Shown piece by piece: positions 30,593 through 39,405 of a DNA stretch of 64,000 bases. The notes below the pieces were generated by a model. It searched no databases, was not told the DNA's origin, and saw only the letters and a program-made list of their open reading frames with translations. The number at the start of each line of letters is the position of its first letter. Positions within the stretch are counted from its first letter, which is position 1. The position numbers and the translations under genes are program-made. Source of the DNA: Halorussus vallis. Its GTDB lineage: Archaea > Halobacteriota > Halobacteria > Halobacteriales > Haladaptataceae. The stretch is from positions 62,001-126,000 of the forward strand of contig NZ_CP100004.1 of NCBI RefSeq assembly GCF_024138165.1, read 5' to 3'.

Positions 30593-30626
30593 CGTGACCG
30601 ATTTCGGGCTAACAAGCACGGTCACG
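30593..30626. ncRNA. origin hairpin 2 with GGGCTAACAAGCA loop
   Basis: CGTGACCG 30593-30600 pairs with CGGTCACG 30619-30626; the 18-base loop is ATTTCGGGCTAACAAGCA, then GAACC. Four of the eight base pairs differ from hairpin 1 in both strands, so pairing is conserved while sequence is not. Confidence 0.65.
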
Positions 30627-30650
30627 GAACCAGTCAATGTCTGACCGGGA

Positions 30651-30697
30651 CGCGCCCACGCCTAAATGGGTACGTGCGTGCATTCGTAGGCATGCAC
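30651..30697 (+). other. CGCCCACGCCTA copy f and adjoining hairpin
   Basis: GGGACGCGCCCACGCCTAAA is centred at 30653-30664, directly after the two origin hairpins. A hairpin GTGCGTGC 30674-30681 with GCATGCAC 30690-30697, loop ATTCGTAG, then TTTT, follows and could terminate rightward RNA. No stem enclosing the 12-mer is evident in this copy. Confidence 0.5.
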
Positions 30698-30976
30698 TTT
30701 TCACACTAAAAGGTTTGCATCCGAAACGCCTGTTTTCGAAAGTTAGAGGCTCTATAACCTCTGTTTTCTAGTCGCCAAGCGAACCCTTGACGACTTAATA
30801 ATCCCTTAACAGACCTTCAAGGTCGGCAAAAGTTCATTGATGGACTCACACCGACTTCAATACCGATATTTTACTAGTTCTCGATACTCTCTAATCGCAT
30901 GACGGCGTCGGAGTAGACGGATTATTTCTCAACCAAGGGGATTATTAGGAACGTATCCGAACCGGCTAGCAACTGA
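30698..30976. other. intergenic region before RHH gene
   Basis: No convincing ORF. AT-rich. It contains a minus-strand TATA-like element (GGTTATAGAG near 30752-30761) that could drive leftward RNA through the hairpins. A plus-strand AT-rich box (GGATTATTAGG near 30939-30949) lies about 30 bases before the RHH gene. Confidence 0.45.
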
Positions 30977-31276
30977 ATGCCCGAAATCAAAGCCTCCATA
31001 GACGAGGAAACACTTCAGGAACTCCGAGAGCGGTATCCAGACGCGATGAGCGACGCCGAACGGTTTCGAATCATTCTCTCGGTCAACCGTGACTACGAAC
31101 GCATTCTCCGGAGTAGCGCGAAAGAAGCGTTCCTCGAAGGCGGTATCAGCGACCTCGAAGACGAAGACGTACTCGAATCCGCTATCAAAGACGCCGTGAA
31201 AGAACTCATTCTGGAATCCGACCAGTTCGACTTCGAAGATCTCGCGCGACTCACCCAATCCGAGGACTCTGAGTAA
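30977..31276 (+). CDS. ribbon-helix-helix-like DNA-binding protein
   Basis: A 99-residue protein whose first 40 residues (MPEIKASIDEETLQELRERY, PDAMSDAERFRIILSVN) fit a ribbon-helix-helix: a short strand, two helices and a turn. The acidic C-terminal half may mediate oligomerisation. Next to the origin, it may control copy number or partition. Confidence 0.6.
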   Translation: MPEIKASIDEETLQELRERYPDAMSDAERFRIILSVNRDYERILRSSAKEAFLEGGISDLEDEDVLESAIKDAVKELILESDQFDFEDLARLTQSEDSE

Positions 31277-31320
31277 CCGTCATCCCCCGCGTTCGGTCTT
31301 TTCTCAGGCAACTTTAAGTG

Positions 31321-31386
31321 TTATAAACTAGATTGGTAGGGTAAGCCCGCACGCGCCCACGCCTAACATCGGTACGCCGCGGGCTT
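31321..31386 (+). ncRNA. CGCCCACGCCTA stem-loop g at a transcript start
   Basis: TATA box TTATAAA 31321-31327, then a perfect 8-bp stem AAGCCCGC 31343-31350 with GCGGGCTT 31379-31386, enclosing ACGCGCCCACGCCTAACATC and 8 more bases. The hairpin CTGG-CCGGGA-CCAG follows. Leader of the gene at 31516; the predicted transcription start is close to the stem. Confidence 0.65.
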
Positions 31387-31515
31387 GGCCCTGGCCGGGA
31401 CCAGAAAGCCCGTGGCACGCACGTCGGAGACACCGACGCCGCCCTACGGGTCTTACTACCGACAGTAGTCCGTCTCGACCGGGATTCGCCAGCAACGCGT
31501 ACCGCGGACCTGTCA

Positions 31516-32076
31516 ATGCCAGCAGACACGAACGTAGACACATCACATCCACGCGACAATGCATCGACTTCGACCTCACCGTTCACCCGCGAGAACTGGT
31601 GGGGGAACACCGAAACCACCGACCGCGAAACCGGCCACGCGGAACTCCCAGGGACCTCCATCGAGGAGTACAAAGCCCACACAATCCTCCGGTCGGGCGC
31701 GCACCTGCTCTGTCCCGAGTGCATGCACCACCACAAGCGAACGAGCGTGCTCTCGGACCCGAGCGAGTACGTCCCGAAGGAAGTCGAGACATCCTTTGGG
31801 ACCGTCGAACTCCACGTTCTCCGGCATCGCCGCCGCGTCTGCCCGCACGAGGAGTGCGGGTACGTCTCGTTCGGCGGCGTGGTCGCGGATCGCCCCGCCG
31901 CCGAGTTCATGGCGCTTGTCGACGAGGTGCTCGACGCGCTCGACATTCCGCCGAACCGCGAGCGGAAGCTGCGGAGTGACGCGAAAGCCCGGAAAAATCG
32001 CGGCCGACAGCACGACACCGACATCATGGAGGCGTTCGTCCACGACCTCCTGAACCCCGAATCGGCTTCCGACTAA
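31516..32076 (+). CDS. hypothetical zinc-binding protein
   Basis: A 186-residue protein. LLCPECMHHHKR (near residue 66) and RVCPHEECGYVSFGG (near 108) form a zinc site. The N-terminal 45 residues are Ser/Thr-rich and disordered; the C-terminus is helical and basic (RERKLRSDAKARKNRGR). Its 130-nt leader contains stem-loop g. Possibly a DNA or RNA binder; no family known. Confidence 0.6.
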   Translation: MPADTNVDTSHPRDNASTSTSPFTRENWWGNTETTDRETGHAELPGTSIEEYKAHTILRSGAHLLCPECMHHHKRTSVLSDPSEYVPKEVETSFGTVELHVLRHRRRVCPHEECGYVSFGGVVADRPAAEFMALVDEVLDALDIPPNRERKLRSDAKARKNRGRQHDTDIMEAFVHDLLNPESASD

Positions 32077-32119
32077 CCCCGACTTCCGACCACGATTTCC
32101 TTACCCGAGTCCCGTACAG

Positions 32120-35100
32120 ATGCACGTCGAGTTTTCACCCCGCCAGCACCGCCTGACAGCCATCCTCCTGACCGCGACCCTCCTGTTCGGGGGTGTCGCA
32201 CCCGCCCTTGACCTGGGGTTCGTCGGGACGGCGAGCGCCGCGAGCACATCGCCGGAGTGGTCCGCACCGACGAGCGTCACCACGGCCGTCGCGACGGACG
32301 GTATGGGGAACGTCTACGTGAACGACGACGGCGGCGACACGCTCAACGACGGCATAATTCGGAAGTACAGTCCGGACGGAACACAGCTCTATGAGCGGAC
32401 GATTTCAAACGAACCCTTCAACACGCTCGCGGCATCGAACAGCACGCTCGCGGTCGCCGCGTCCCCGAGCGGATTCGACGCCGAACCGAACTCGGCGTAC
32501 CTGATGTCGCTCTATCCCGAGAATGGGAGCGTCAATTGGTCGAAGAACGGAAGCGACTGGGGTGACGTGGCGGTTCACGACGACCTCGTTGTTGGCTTGA
32601 ACCGCTCCGGACGGACGGTCGAAGCGTTCGACGCCGAAACTGGCAGCCGCGAGTGGTCGTACTCCTACACCGGGAGTACGACCGGCGGTATCGACACGCT
32701 CGCGGTCGACCACCAGCGCGAACTCGTGTACCTCCCCGTCTCGGACGGCCAGATTCACGAACTCTACGCCACCAACGGCAGTCGCTCGCGCGCGTACACG
32801 CCGCCCGCGGACGTTCGGCGCTTGCTGTTCGACGAGCGGAACCGCCGTCTGCTCGCCCGATACGATTCGACCGGTTCGGTTCTCGGCGTGCTGAACGTCA
32901 CGGATGCGGCTTTCGTGCACGAGACGAACGTCACGCTTCAGGGCGGGACGAAGGGATGGGCGTTCGACGCGTACTCGGAGACGTTCTACCACGGCGCGTA
33001 CAACGGCGGCATCCCGAAACTCTGGGCGTACAACCTCTCGGACCTGGGCAACCCCGTCCACTACGACACGCTCAATACGAGTTTCACGCCACACTCGATA
33101 GCGGCGTACAGCACTGTCGGCGCGAACACGACGCTCGCCATCGGTACCCAAAGCGAGTTGCATGTTTACGACTCCGGCCAGCAGGCCCACGCCATTCCGG
33201 AACTGGCTTCCGAGAATTCGATTTCGGGTGTCGTCCGTACCGAGACGGGCGCTCCGTGCCGGAACTGTACGGTGCGTGTTATGGCGGTGAACTACTCGGC
33301 GCTCGACGTCGCGCCCGACGAATACCGCGAGCGCGCCGACGAACTCCTCGCGCGGGCGCGGAACATGACGCCCGACGACTGGCAGTCGAACCCCATGCTC
33401 ACCGGACCGGACGGCCGCTACGCGACCGCGAGTGCCGAGTTCGTGGCTATTCACACCGAAAGCGACTGGAACCCCGGCACGTTCCTCCGGTCGGGCGTCG
33501 CCGACCTCCGAAAAGACCCCTCGCTCGGCACACCGCGCACGCACGTTCCCGCGGGCGAACCGGTCGTCCTCTCAGTCCATGACCCGTCGCGGTCGCCGTT
33601 CTATCAGGACGACATCGACGAGGACCTCCGCGGCGTCACGACGAGCGAGACTATCGTCGTCGAGCAGGTCGGTCCCGGCAATAGCACGCTCGACGAGTAC
33701 CACGTCGAAACTAAGCCTCGCATTACGACGATCGCGGGCAAGACCCACGAAGTCGCACGGCTCTCGCTCGACCAGGGCTTCTACCGCCTCCACCCCGAAA
33801 GGTCGTCGGTGTCGGTGCCGCTGACGGTCGGCGACCCCCGGGAAATCGCTTCGGGGTACGCCGCGGATCTCCGCGACCGCGCGAACCGACTGTCGAACCA
33901 CGCGAAGTACGTCCAGGGCCTCCGCGACCAGCAGACATTCGCGCCGCTCACCGCGACGACCGACGACGAGGGCCGATTCTCGCTCTCGGTCACGGACGCG
34001 AACCTCAAGCGCGCGGGCGTGGTCGCCTACCGCGCACCGGACGGTTTGAAGACGGACCCTCGGAACGTCTCGCTCGCCAACATCCGCACGTTCTACGAGG
34101 AGACGAACACAACGGCCTCGCTCTACTTGCCGACCGACGCGACGACCGTTGACGTGCCAACGTCGAACGTCACCGTTCGCGTCCGGGAAGCGTCGACGCC
34201 ACCGTTCCTGTCTACGGGACGGTACGCGGACCTCTCGGCGCTGCTCGCCGACTACCTCCGAAACCAGTCGTTCGCCGACCTCCCTCCGGCGCTCCAGCAG
34301 CGCCTGAACAACACGACGCGCGACCGTCTCGAACCCGTCTACCAGCGTCTTGACGCGCTTGCCGAGCAGAACGACCAACTGCGCGACCGCTACGAAGCCC
34401 TTCTGCGCGACCAGGACAAACGGACGATAGACGTGACGGTCGGAAACGCGACCGACGCGGACCTCCGCCAGCGAATTCAGGCACTCCGCCAATCGATAAC
34501 CGAACTCCGGGATTCGCTCGACATCGGAAACGTCGGTGTACGCCCCGGCGACGACTCTGTTTCCTCCCAAGCGACGTTCGACGCACCACTCTCCATCGAG
34601 CAGGTGACGGTCCTCGGCCACTGGTCGAACGGCACGTCGTTCGTCGTCCCCGAGCAGTACGTCTCACTCGACCAGCACACCGTCTCGGACGTGGGCCTTC
34701 GCTCAACCACCGTTCACGTCGCCGACTATCCGCTCACCGCCTCGGACTCTGCCGCGCTTCGCTTCGAGTACCGCGTCGCCACCCCGGACGACCTCGGCAC
34801 CGCGAGCGCACAGGCGACGAATCCCTCGCTCGATGGCGACTTGCCGACGCTTGCCAGCATCGACCTCTCGACGCTCGAACCCGGCCCGAACGAAACCGTC
34901 ACCGTTGACGCGAACCCCGAATCCGATTCGACGTTCCGGCGCGTCACGAGCGCCACCGTCTACGGACCGACGGGCGCGGCGGTCGCCACGTCGAACATCA
35001 CGCACGGCGACACCTTCACGTTCGACACCCAGGGCGCAGGCCGGTACGTCGTTCGTGTCCATATCGCGTCGACGGACGGCGCGTCGGTCGTCGAGACCTT

Positions 35101-35608
35101 CCGTCTCACTGCCGACTTGACGAACCGGAACCGCCCGCCGAGCATCCGCGCCGTCAGCGGCCCCACGGGAACCTACGCACTCGTCGGCGACGGCTTCGAG
35201 GGCGGCACTGTCGAACTCAGCCGAAGCAACACCGCAATTTCGGTCGTCGGCCAGCTTCCCGCCGACGCCCGCCCACCGTCGACGACCCACGTCTACCTCT
35301 CCTCGGTCCAACCCGGCCGGGAACCCGACCTCTCACTCCGCTACGTCCGCGGCCGCGACCACCGTCCGCTGAACTGGACGGTCGGCGTGACGATCCACTC
35401 GAAGGCCGTGAGCGAGAACGCACTCCTCTACCGCGGCGACTCACCGATTACGGACGAGGGGACGATGTACGGTGAGTACGACCGACGCTTGAACGGGACA
35501 GTTGTCTCGACGTACACCGACACGGACGGGACTGTTCGAGTGCAGACGGTGAACTCGCCGACGTTCTGGGAGCAAGCCGTCTACCGAATACGCACGCTGT
35601 TCGGATAA
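32120..35608 (+). CDS. giant secreted surface protein 1
   Basis: A 1162-residue protein. A Sec signal peptide (residues about 10-40, LTAILLTATLLFGG to TASAAS). Residues 45-370 show repeated GVLNVTD/LAVDHQRELVYLPVS units typical of a PQQ/Kelch-like beta propeller. SISGVVRTETGAPCRNCTVR near 370 starts a carboxypeptidase-regulatory-like beta sandwich. Residues about 720-800 are a coiled coil (QRLDALAEQNDQLRDRYEAL). Ig-like domains follow. It has many N-glycosylation sequons. The gene at 42103 is a paralogue over the whole length. Probably exposed at the cell or particle surface. Confidence 0.75.
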   Translation: MHVEFSPRQHRLTAILLTATLLFGGVAPALDLGFVGTASAASTSPEWSAPTSVTTAVATDGMGNVYVNDDGGDTLNDGIIRKYSPDGTQLYERTISNEPFNTLAASNSTLAVAASPSGFDAEPNSAYLMSLYPENGSVNWSKNGSDWGDVAVHDDLVVGLNRSGRTVEAFDAETGSREWSYSYTGSTTGGIDTLAVDHQRELVYLPVSDGQIHELYATNGSRSRAYTPPADVRRLLFDERNRRLLARYDSTGSVLGVLNVTDAAFVHETNVTLQGGTKGWAFDAYSETFYHGAYNGGIPKLWAYNLSDLGNPVHYDTLNTSFTPHSIAAYSTVGANTTLAIGTQSELHVYDSGQQAHAIPELASENSISGVVRTETGAPCRNCTVRVMAVNYSALDVAPDEYRERADELLARARNMTPDDWQSNPMLTGPDGRYATASAEFVAIHTESDWNPGTFLRSGVADLRKDPSLGTPRTHVPAGEPVVLSVHDPSRSPFYQDDIDEDLRGVTTSETIVVEQVGPGNSTLDEYHVETKPRITTIAGKTHEVARLSLDQGFYRLHPERSSVSVPLTVGDPREIASGYAADLRDRANRLSNHAKYVQGLRDQQTFAPLTATTDDEGRFSLSVTDANLKRAGVVAYRAPDGLKTDPRNVSLANIRTFYEETNTTASLYLPTDATTVDVPTSNVTVRVREASTPPFLSTGRYADLSALLADYLRNQSFADLPPALQQRLNNTTRDRLEPVYQRLDALAEQNDQLRDRYEALLRDQDKRTIDVTVGNATDADLRQRIQALRQSITELRDSLDIGNVGVRPGDDSVSSQATFDAPLSIEQVTVLGHWSNGTSFVVPEQYVSLDQHTVSDVGLRSTTVHVADYPLTASDSAALRFEYRVATPDDLGTASAQATNPSLDGDLPTLASIDLSTLEPGPNETVTVDANPESDSTFRRVTSATVYGPTGAAVATSNITHGDTFTFDTQGAGRYVVRVHIASTDGASVVETFRLTADLTNRNRPPSIRAVSGPTGTYALVGDGFEGGTVELSRSNTAISVVGQLPADARPPSTTHVYLSSVQPGREPDLSLRYVRGRDHRPLNWTVGVTIHSKAVSENALLYRGDSPITDEGTMYGEYDRRLNGTVVSTYTDTDGTVRVQTVNSPTFWEQAVYRIRTLFG

Positions 35609-35620
35609 TCAAAATAGGAT

Positions 35621-36181
35621 TCACTCGTCATCTTTAATTGGGAAGTCGAGATCGTCGAGTTCTCCTTGGTGTGCTTCAGCTTCCTCTCTCCGTGAATCAT
35701 AGGCCCGCTCAAGCGAGTCCATATTCTGGAATCTCTCGTTAAACTTCTCCATATCGTTCCGCAGGTGTCGGAAGTTGGTCTGAATCGCGCCTATGCGGTC
35801 TTGGATTTTATCATTAATATTCGGTGTGTCCCGCGGAATATCGAAGCAAAGGCGACCATCTTCAACGTAGCAATCATAGTATGCAACTTGGCTGCTAGAA
35901 GGGTTCCACCGGAGTTGCTGCTCATCCCCTTCGAAGGGGATGCGTACGACCAGAACCTCACGATTACGCTTTGTCTGTTTGACGCCGTCCTGATTTTCGA
36001 AGTCCAGTTCCGGCAGGTCGAAGGAGTACTCGGCAATCAAATCGTCAAGGTACTCATCTTTATCGTCTTCCAGAATTTCATCGTAGTCAGCACTTCGGAC
36101 AGAATCATGCATTTTATGCTCTCGACTGCGCCGGATTTCGAGTATCGACGTTTCGCCGAAAACGTTGAATGTGCGAGTCAT
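35621..36181 (-). CDS. hypothetical protein, low GC
   Basis: A 186-residue protein. EYLDDLIAEYSFDLPELDFE and VLVVRIPFEGDEQQLRWNPS are followed by a helical C-terminus (IQDRIGAIQTNFRHLRNDME), a possible coiled coil. Codon use is AT-richer than its neighbours; opposite orientation to the surface-protein genes. Possible recently acquired cargo. Confidence 0.6.
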   Translation of the reverse strand: MTRTFNVFGETSILEIRRSREHKMHDSVRSADYDEILEDDKDEYLDDLIAEYSFDLPELDFENQDGVKQTKRNREVLVVRIPFEGDEQQLRWNPSSSQVAYYDCYVEDGRLCFDIPRDTPNINDKIQDRIGAIQTNFRHLRNDMEKFNERFQNMDSLERAYDSRREEAEAHQGELDDLDFPIKDDE

Positions 36182-36390
36182 TGAACTTCTATTGTAATTA
36201 ATCCGACTTCAATTCTCTGTTTTCGCAAGTGTAGACCTTACGCACGATATCTCCGTCCAGGTCGGTCACTCGGTTCTGATTCACGAGACGAAACTGCATG
36301 CAACTATTATCAAAATGAATCACTTCCATATGATGCAGAACTCATTATTTCCAAAAGACCTTTCACTTAGAGGGTAATCAAACCGCAAGA

Positions 36391-36999
36391 ATGCAAGCAA
36401 GGACACTCCTCAGCACTGCCCTCATGGCACTTCTCCTCGTAAGCGTCGCGACAGCCAGCGGGCCGCCACAGACAGACCTCCACCTCACCACTGGAAACGC
36501 CAGCACGACAGCCGGGAACACTGCTACGCTCATAGTCACAGCCACGAATACTGGCAACCAGACTATCGGTGGAAATTATACACTCACCGTGAACAACTCA
36601 ACACTCCCCGACGGCTGGCAGGCGGATATCTCGAATCAGACGCTCGTCCGTGGGCCATTCAAATCGAATGAATCCCGATCAACCACGATTCGAGTTTCGG
36701 TCCCAGCGAACGCTTCGGTCGGCGATACGACAATTCAGCTTTTGCTCTCCTCGGGTGAACGCGTGTGGGCGAATGCAACTGCTGACATAACGGTGCAAGA
36801 TTCTACGGACCCATCGACATCATCAGATAGCGATAGCACTGAATCAGACGATTCCACGGAGGTAAGTGGCGGTGGTGGCGGGTTCGCGGCCGTAGCAGCC
36901 TCAAGCTCGCAACCGTGGTGGGCAGTACTACTCACCCCGGAAGTCGGCGGTGTGATAGTAGTCTTGCTTGCCTTGTTGTTGGTGTTGAGGGATAGATAG
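36391..36999 (+). CDS. secreted protein with C-terminal membrane anchor
   Basis: A 202-residue protein. Signal peptide (residues 5-23, LLSTALMALLLVSVATAS), one NEW3/CARDB-like Ig domain (DLHLTTGNASTTAGNTATLI to ADITVQD) with sequons, a Ser/Asp/Gly-rich spacer, then a C-terminal hydrophobic helix (VGGVIVVLLALLLVLRDR). The tail is of archaeosortase-substrate type in layout, but no PGF motif is present. Surface protein. Confidence 0.7.
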   Translation: MQARTLLSTALMALLLVSVATASGPPQTDLHLTTGNASTTAGNTATLIVTATNTGNQTIGGNYTLTVNNSTLPDGWQADISNQTLVRGPFKSNESRSTTIRVSVPANASVGDTTIQLLLSSGERVWANATADITVQDSTDPSTSSDSDSTESDDSTEVSGGGGGFAAVAASSSQPWWAVLLTPEVGGVIVVLLALLLVLRDR

Positions 37000-37031
37000 T
37001 TACCCCAGAATCCAGGTTTCCGTAAAGGGAA

Positions 37032-37466
37032 TTAGAATGGCAAACTAACTGCGCCGACTTCAATGAGCAGTTGGAAGTTTCCCCAGAATAGCAGGTAGTT
37101 CCCGACGACCGCGCCACCGACGAGAACTAGACGGTACGGCTTCGGGAAGACATGCCAGATGAGCGTGACGATGCCGAGCATCACCGCTTTCTTCGGGAAG
37201 AGTGTCCAGGGGCCAAAGGCATCGAGCAACCACCGCGTGAGCGCAACTGACTCGTAGAGACCGTCATAGGGACCACCGAAAACGGGAGTGACGCCGATGA
37301 GCGTTGTGAGTACGTCGCCGAGTCCGAAGAGGATTGCGAGTGTCCAGAGGCCGAGTTCGAGGTATCGGAATACCTGCGCGTGCGATTCTACATATTCCCA
37401 AATTGGATCTCTGTCTGAATCGTATATTACCCCCCAGGAATGAGTGTCGCCAACTTTCCCTCTCAT
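37032..37466 (-). CDS. integral membrane protein
   Basis: A 144-residue protein with about three hydrophobic segments (LGLWTLAILFGLGDVLTTLI, AVMLGIVTLIWHVF, LVLVGGAVVGNYLLFWGNF). The ATG at 37466 (MRGKVGDTHSWGVI) is preferred over an in-frame upstream start that overlaps the pilin gene. Lies downstream of the pilin on the same strand; unknown role. Confidence 0.6.
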   Translation of the reverse strand: MRGKVGDTHSWGVIYDSDRDPIWEYVESHAQVFRYLELGLWTLAILFGLGDVLTTLIGVTPVFGGPYDGLYESVALTRWLLDAFGPWTLFPKKAVMLGIVTLIWHVFPKPYRLVLVGGAVVGNYLLFWGNFQLLIEVGAVSLPF

Positions 37467-37506
37467 CTTTGCTAAAAGAAAGCGACCGCCTAAAAGTCCT
37501 TTCCTC

Positions 37507-37974
37507 TTAATTCGCCTGGTACTCTCGAAGCACGCTGGACGTGCTCCCATCATCGGAAGTCCAGACGACTTTGATTGTCACGTCGGGGCCCCACGTAGAG
37601 GGTGTATTGCCGGATTTTAGCGTGACAGATTCTCCCGCAGTGATTTCTTTGTCATTTCCATTCCAACTGTCAACGAGACTTGTAGAGCTTGAATCATCGC
37701 CACCGACTACTATCTTCATATTGCCGGTCATCAACTTTTCACCGCTATCATGATTGATGGTAATCTCTGCATCGTTTGCAGCGAACGACCCCGACTGATC
37801 CATAGTAATTGAAGCAGTAGGTGCGGTGGTCTGTATGTTCTTTCCGAGCCCGAGGACGAACGTCCCGATTACTGCGGCTAATATAACAGTAATGGCGACC
37901 ATTAATATCACGCCAATCACGGGCGAAACTGCGCGTGCTTCTGACCACTTCGCTTTGAGTTTGTCGAAGTTCAT
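37507..37974 (-). CDS. type IV pilin-like protein
   Basis: A 155-residue protein with a class III-type signal: basic residues, then ARAVSPVIGVILMVAITVIL and AAVIGTFVLG, the hydrophobic N-terminal helix of archaeal pilins (DUF1628/archaeal pilin N). The rest is a Ser/Thr/Asp-rich beta domain. Pilins are processed by PibD and assembled by PilB/PilC. No assembly genes are visible here, so it would use the host machinery. Confidence 0.8.
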   Translation of the reverse strand: MNFDKLKAKWSEARAVSPVIGVILMVAITVILAAVIGTFVLGLGKNIQTTAPTASITMDQSGSFAANDAEITINHDSGEKLMTGNMKIVVGGDDSSSTSLVDSWNGNDKEITAGESVTLKSGNTPSTWGPDVTIKVVWTSDDGSTSSVLREYQAN

Positions 37975-38282
37975 GTTCTGTGTTTCTCCGTTGTCATTGC
38001 ACGTTCTCACTGACGAGAATGGCCGGACGCTTTAAGCACCATGCCGAGCAATCTTTGCTCGTCGGCGCGGAAGACCAGTCATAGCCGCCCCGGTCCGGCA
38101 CTTCTCTTCAGGTCGTACGTGCTTACCTCGGGGCTTCACAGCTATATTATATAAACGCTTCCCCATGTGAAAATACAATTACCTGAGAAGAGACTCCCAG
38201 AAAACCGAGATAAAACATACCACACAACCGACTACAATCGAACGGGACCGTTTAAGACACACGCACACGTACCTCTCAGACA
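37975..38282. other. divergent intergenic region between pilin and HNH-repeat gene
   Basis: It holds a strong AT box (ATTATATAAAC 38145-38155) that reads leftward to the pilin, with a roughly 150-nt leader. That leader can form GCCCCG/CGGGGC (38134-38129 with 38092-38087) and GAGCA/TGCTC hairpins. A plus-strand TATA-like GTTTAAGAC near 38247 lies 30 bases before the gene at 38283. No ORF seen. Confidence 0.45.
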
Positions 38283-38855
38283 ATGAGTACCCCGGCGTCT
38301 TCTGACCCCGGCGACGGTGGCGATTCCACGCCCGAGACACTTCGTACGGGCCTCCAAGCCCTTGCTGCGCGCCTTGGCAAAACACCCACCGTCGTCGAAA
38401 TGCACAAACAGGGTAACTTCCACCCCGAACAGTACGTCGACGCCTTCGGGTCGTGGGACGACGCGCTCGAAGTCGCGGGTCTCGACCCCGATGAAAGTAA
38501 GAACCAAATTTCCGAAATCGAACTCCTCGCAGAACTCCAGCGACTCGCCCAAGAACTCGGCCACTCCCCGACTCAGGAGGACATGAAAGAGCACGGGAAG
38601 TACGCCGACAACACCTACAAACTCCGGTTCGGCACCTGGAACAACGCACTCCAAGAGGCGATGCTCGATACAAACGATATATCGGAGAAGGACTTGCTCC
38701 GAGAGCTTGAACGCGTCGCAGACGAACTCGGCCGCGTCCCCACAGCGGCGGAGATGGCCGAGCACGGCGAGCACGCGCCCGCGACCTACCACCGTCGATT
38801 CGGTTCGTGGATGAACGCGCTCGTCGAAGCAGACTTCTCGAACGTCGAACTATAG
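38283..38855 (+). CDS. homing-endonuclease-associated-repeat protein
   Basis: A 190-residue protein built of three repeats of about 55 residues, each with LGKTPTVVEMHKQG / LGHSPTQEDMKEHG / LGRVPTAAEMAEHG followed by YVDAFGSWDDALEVAG-like text (FGSWxxAL). This is the HNH/homing-endonuclease associated repeat, a small helical DNA-binding unit. No nuclease motif is present, so it is probably a DNA-binding regulator. A TATA-like box 30 bases upstream suggests a leaderless mRNA. Confidence 0.82.
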   Translation: MSTPASSDPGDGGDSTPETLRTGLQALAARLGKTPTVVEMHKQGNFHPEQYVDAFGSWDDALEVAGLDPDESKNQISEIELLAELQRLAQELGHSPTQEDMKEHGKYADNTYKLRFGTWNNALQEAMLDTNDISEKDLLRELERVADELGRVPTAAEMAEHGEHAPATYHRRFGSWMNALVEADFSNVEL

Positions 38856-38896
38856 CATCTCCTGTTCTCAATGTCTACACCTTCTCAGAGGAGACG

Positions 38897-39271
38897 ATGA
38901 CGGATGGACCGAGAGAGTACGACCGAGAGTTCTCGACGCCACACGAACACCGAGTTCGGCGTCGGATCGGGTACAGTCACGACCACGGCGAAGTGACGCG
39001 ATTCGTCGTGCAGTTAGAGTACAAGCTGGACGACCGGTGGGCTGAAATCGTCCGGTTTGACCACGACCCTGCGAGCGACTTCGGCCACGACGTTTCAAAG
39101 GAGGGCGTTCACATGGACGTGTACCGCGACGGTGAGAAGATCCAGTCGGAGGAGGTCTTCCCGCCGATGCCGCCGGACGAGGCGCTGACGTTCGCCGAAG
39201 AACACTTGAACCAGCACGCCGAACGATACATCAAGAGGTTTGAGGAATGGCACGGGATCAGGAACCTATGA
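38897..39271 (+). CDS. small protein of a possible two-gene pair
   Basis: A 124-residue protein (MTDGPREYDREFSTPHEHRV). RFVVQLEYKLDDRWAEIVRF and SKEGVHMDVYRDGEKIQSEE form a beta-sheet core. It resembles short haloarchaeal proteins often paired with a tiny partner. Overlap of four bases with the next ORF suggests a toxin-antitoxin-like or regulatory pair; no catalytic motif is evident. Confidence 0.55.
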   Translation: MTDGPREYDREFSTPHEHRVRRRIGYSHDHGEVTRFVVQLEYKLDDRWAEIVRFDHDPASDFGHDVSKEGVHMDVYRDGEKIQSEEVFPPMPPDEALTFAEEHLNQHAERYIKRFEEWHGIRNL

Positions 39272-39405
39272 CGGACGATGAACTCACGGAGTTCGAGAAT
39301 GCGATGGACGAACAGGCCGAAGAACTCCGCGAAGCCCTGGCGGAAGACCTCGGTAAGGACCCCGAGGACTACCGCAAGCGCCCGATTGCTGACGGCGGCG
39401 AGTAA
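39268..39405 (+). CDS. 45-residue acidic partner protein
   Basis: MTDDELTEFENAMDEQAEEL, then REALAEDLGKDPEDYRKR. A single acidic amphipathic helix, coupled by ATGA to the preceding gene. It could be an antitoxin-like partner. Inferred only from gene arrangement. Confidence 0.5.
   Translation: MTDDELTEFENAMDEQAEELREALAEDLGKDPEDYRKRPIADGGE

Noticed and set aside
30536-30626. The hairpins with GGGCTAAC resemble integron attC recombination sites
   Set aside because: The attC core RYYYAAC is not matched (GGCTAAC), no integron integrase is present, and the loop match to the orc1 start region explains the conservation better.
30302-30709. Plus-strand frame over the origin and hairpins
   Set aside because: Arg-rich, no domain, overlaps origin repeats and hairpins; a shadow of GC-rich DNA.
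7189-31365. GCGTGGGCG looks like the binding site of the eukaryotic Zif268/EGR1 zinc finger
   Set aside because: No such protein exists in archaea; the conserved strand follows gene direction and is placed in RNA-like stem-loops.
38087-38134. GCCCCG/CGGGGC stem in the pilin leader as another tRNA-like minihelix
   Set aside because: No T-loop and the stem lies partly before the predicted transcription start; kept only as a hairpin in the intergenic entry.
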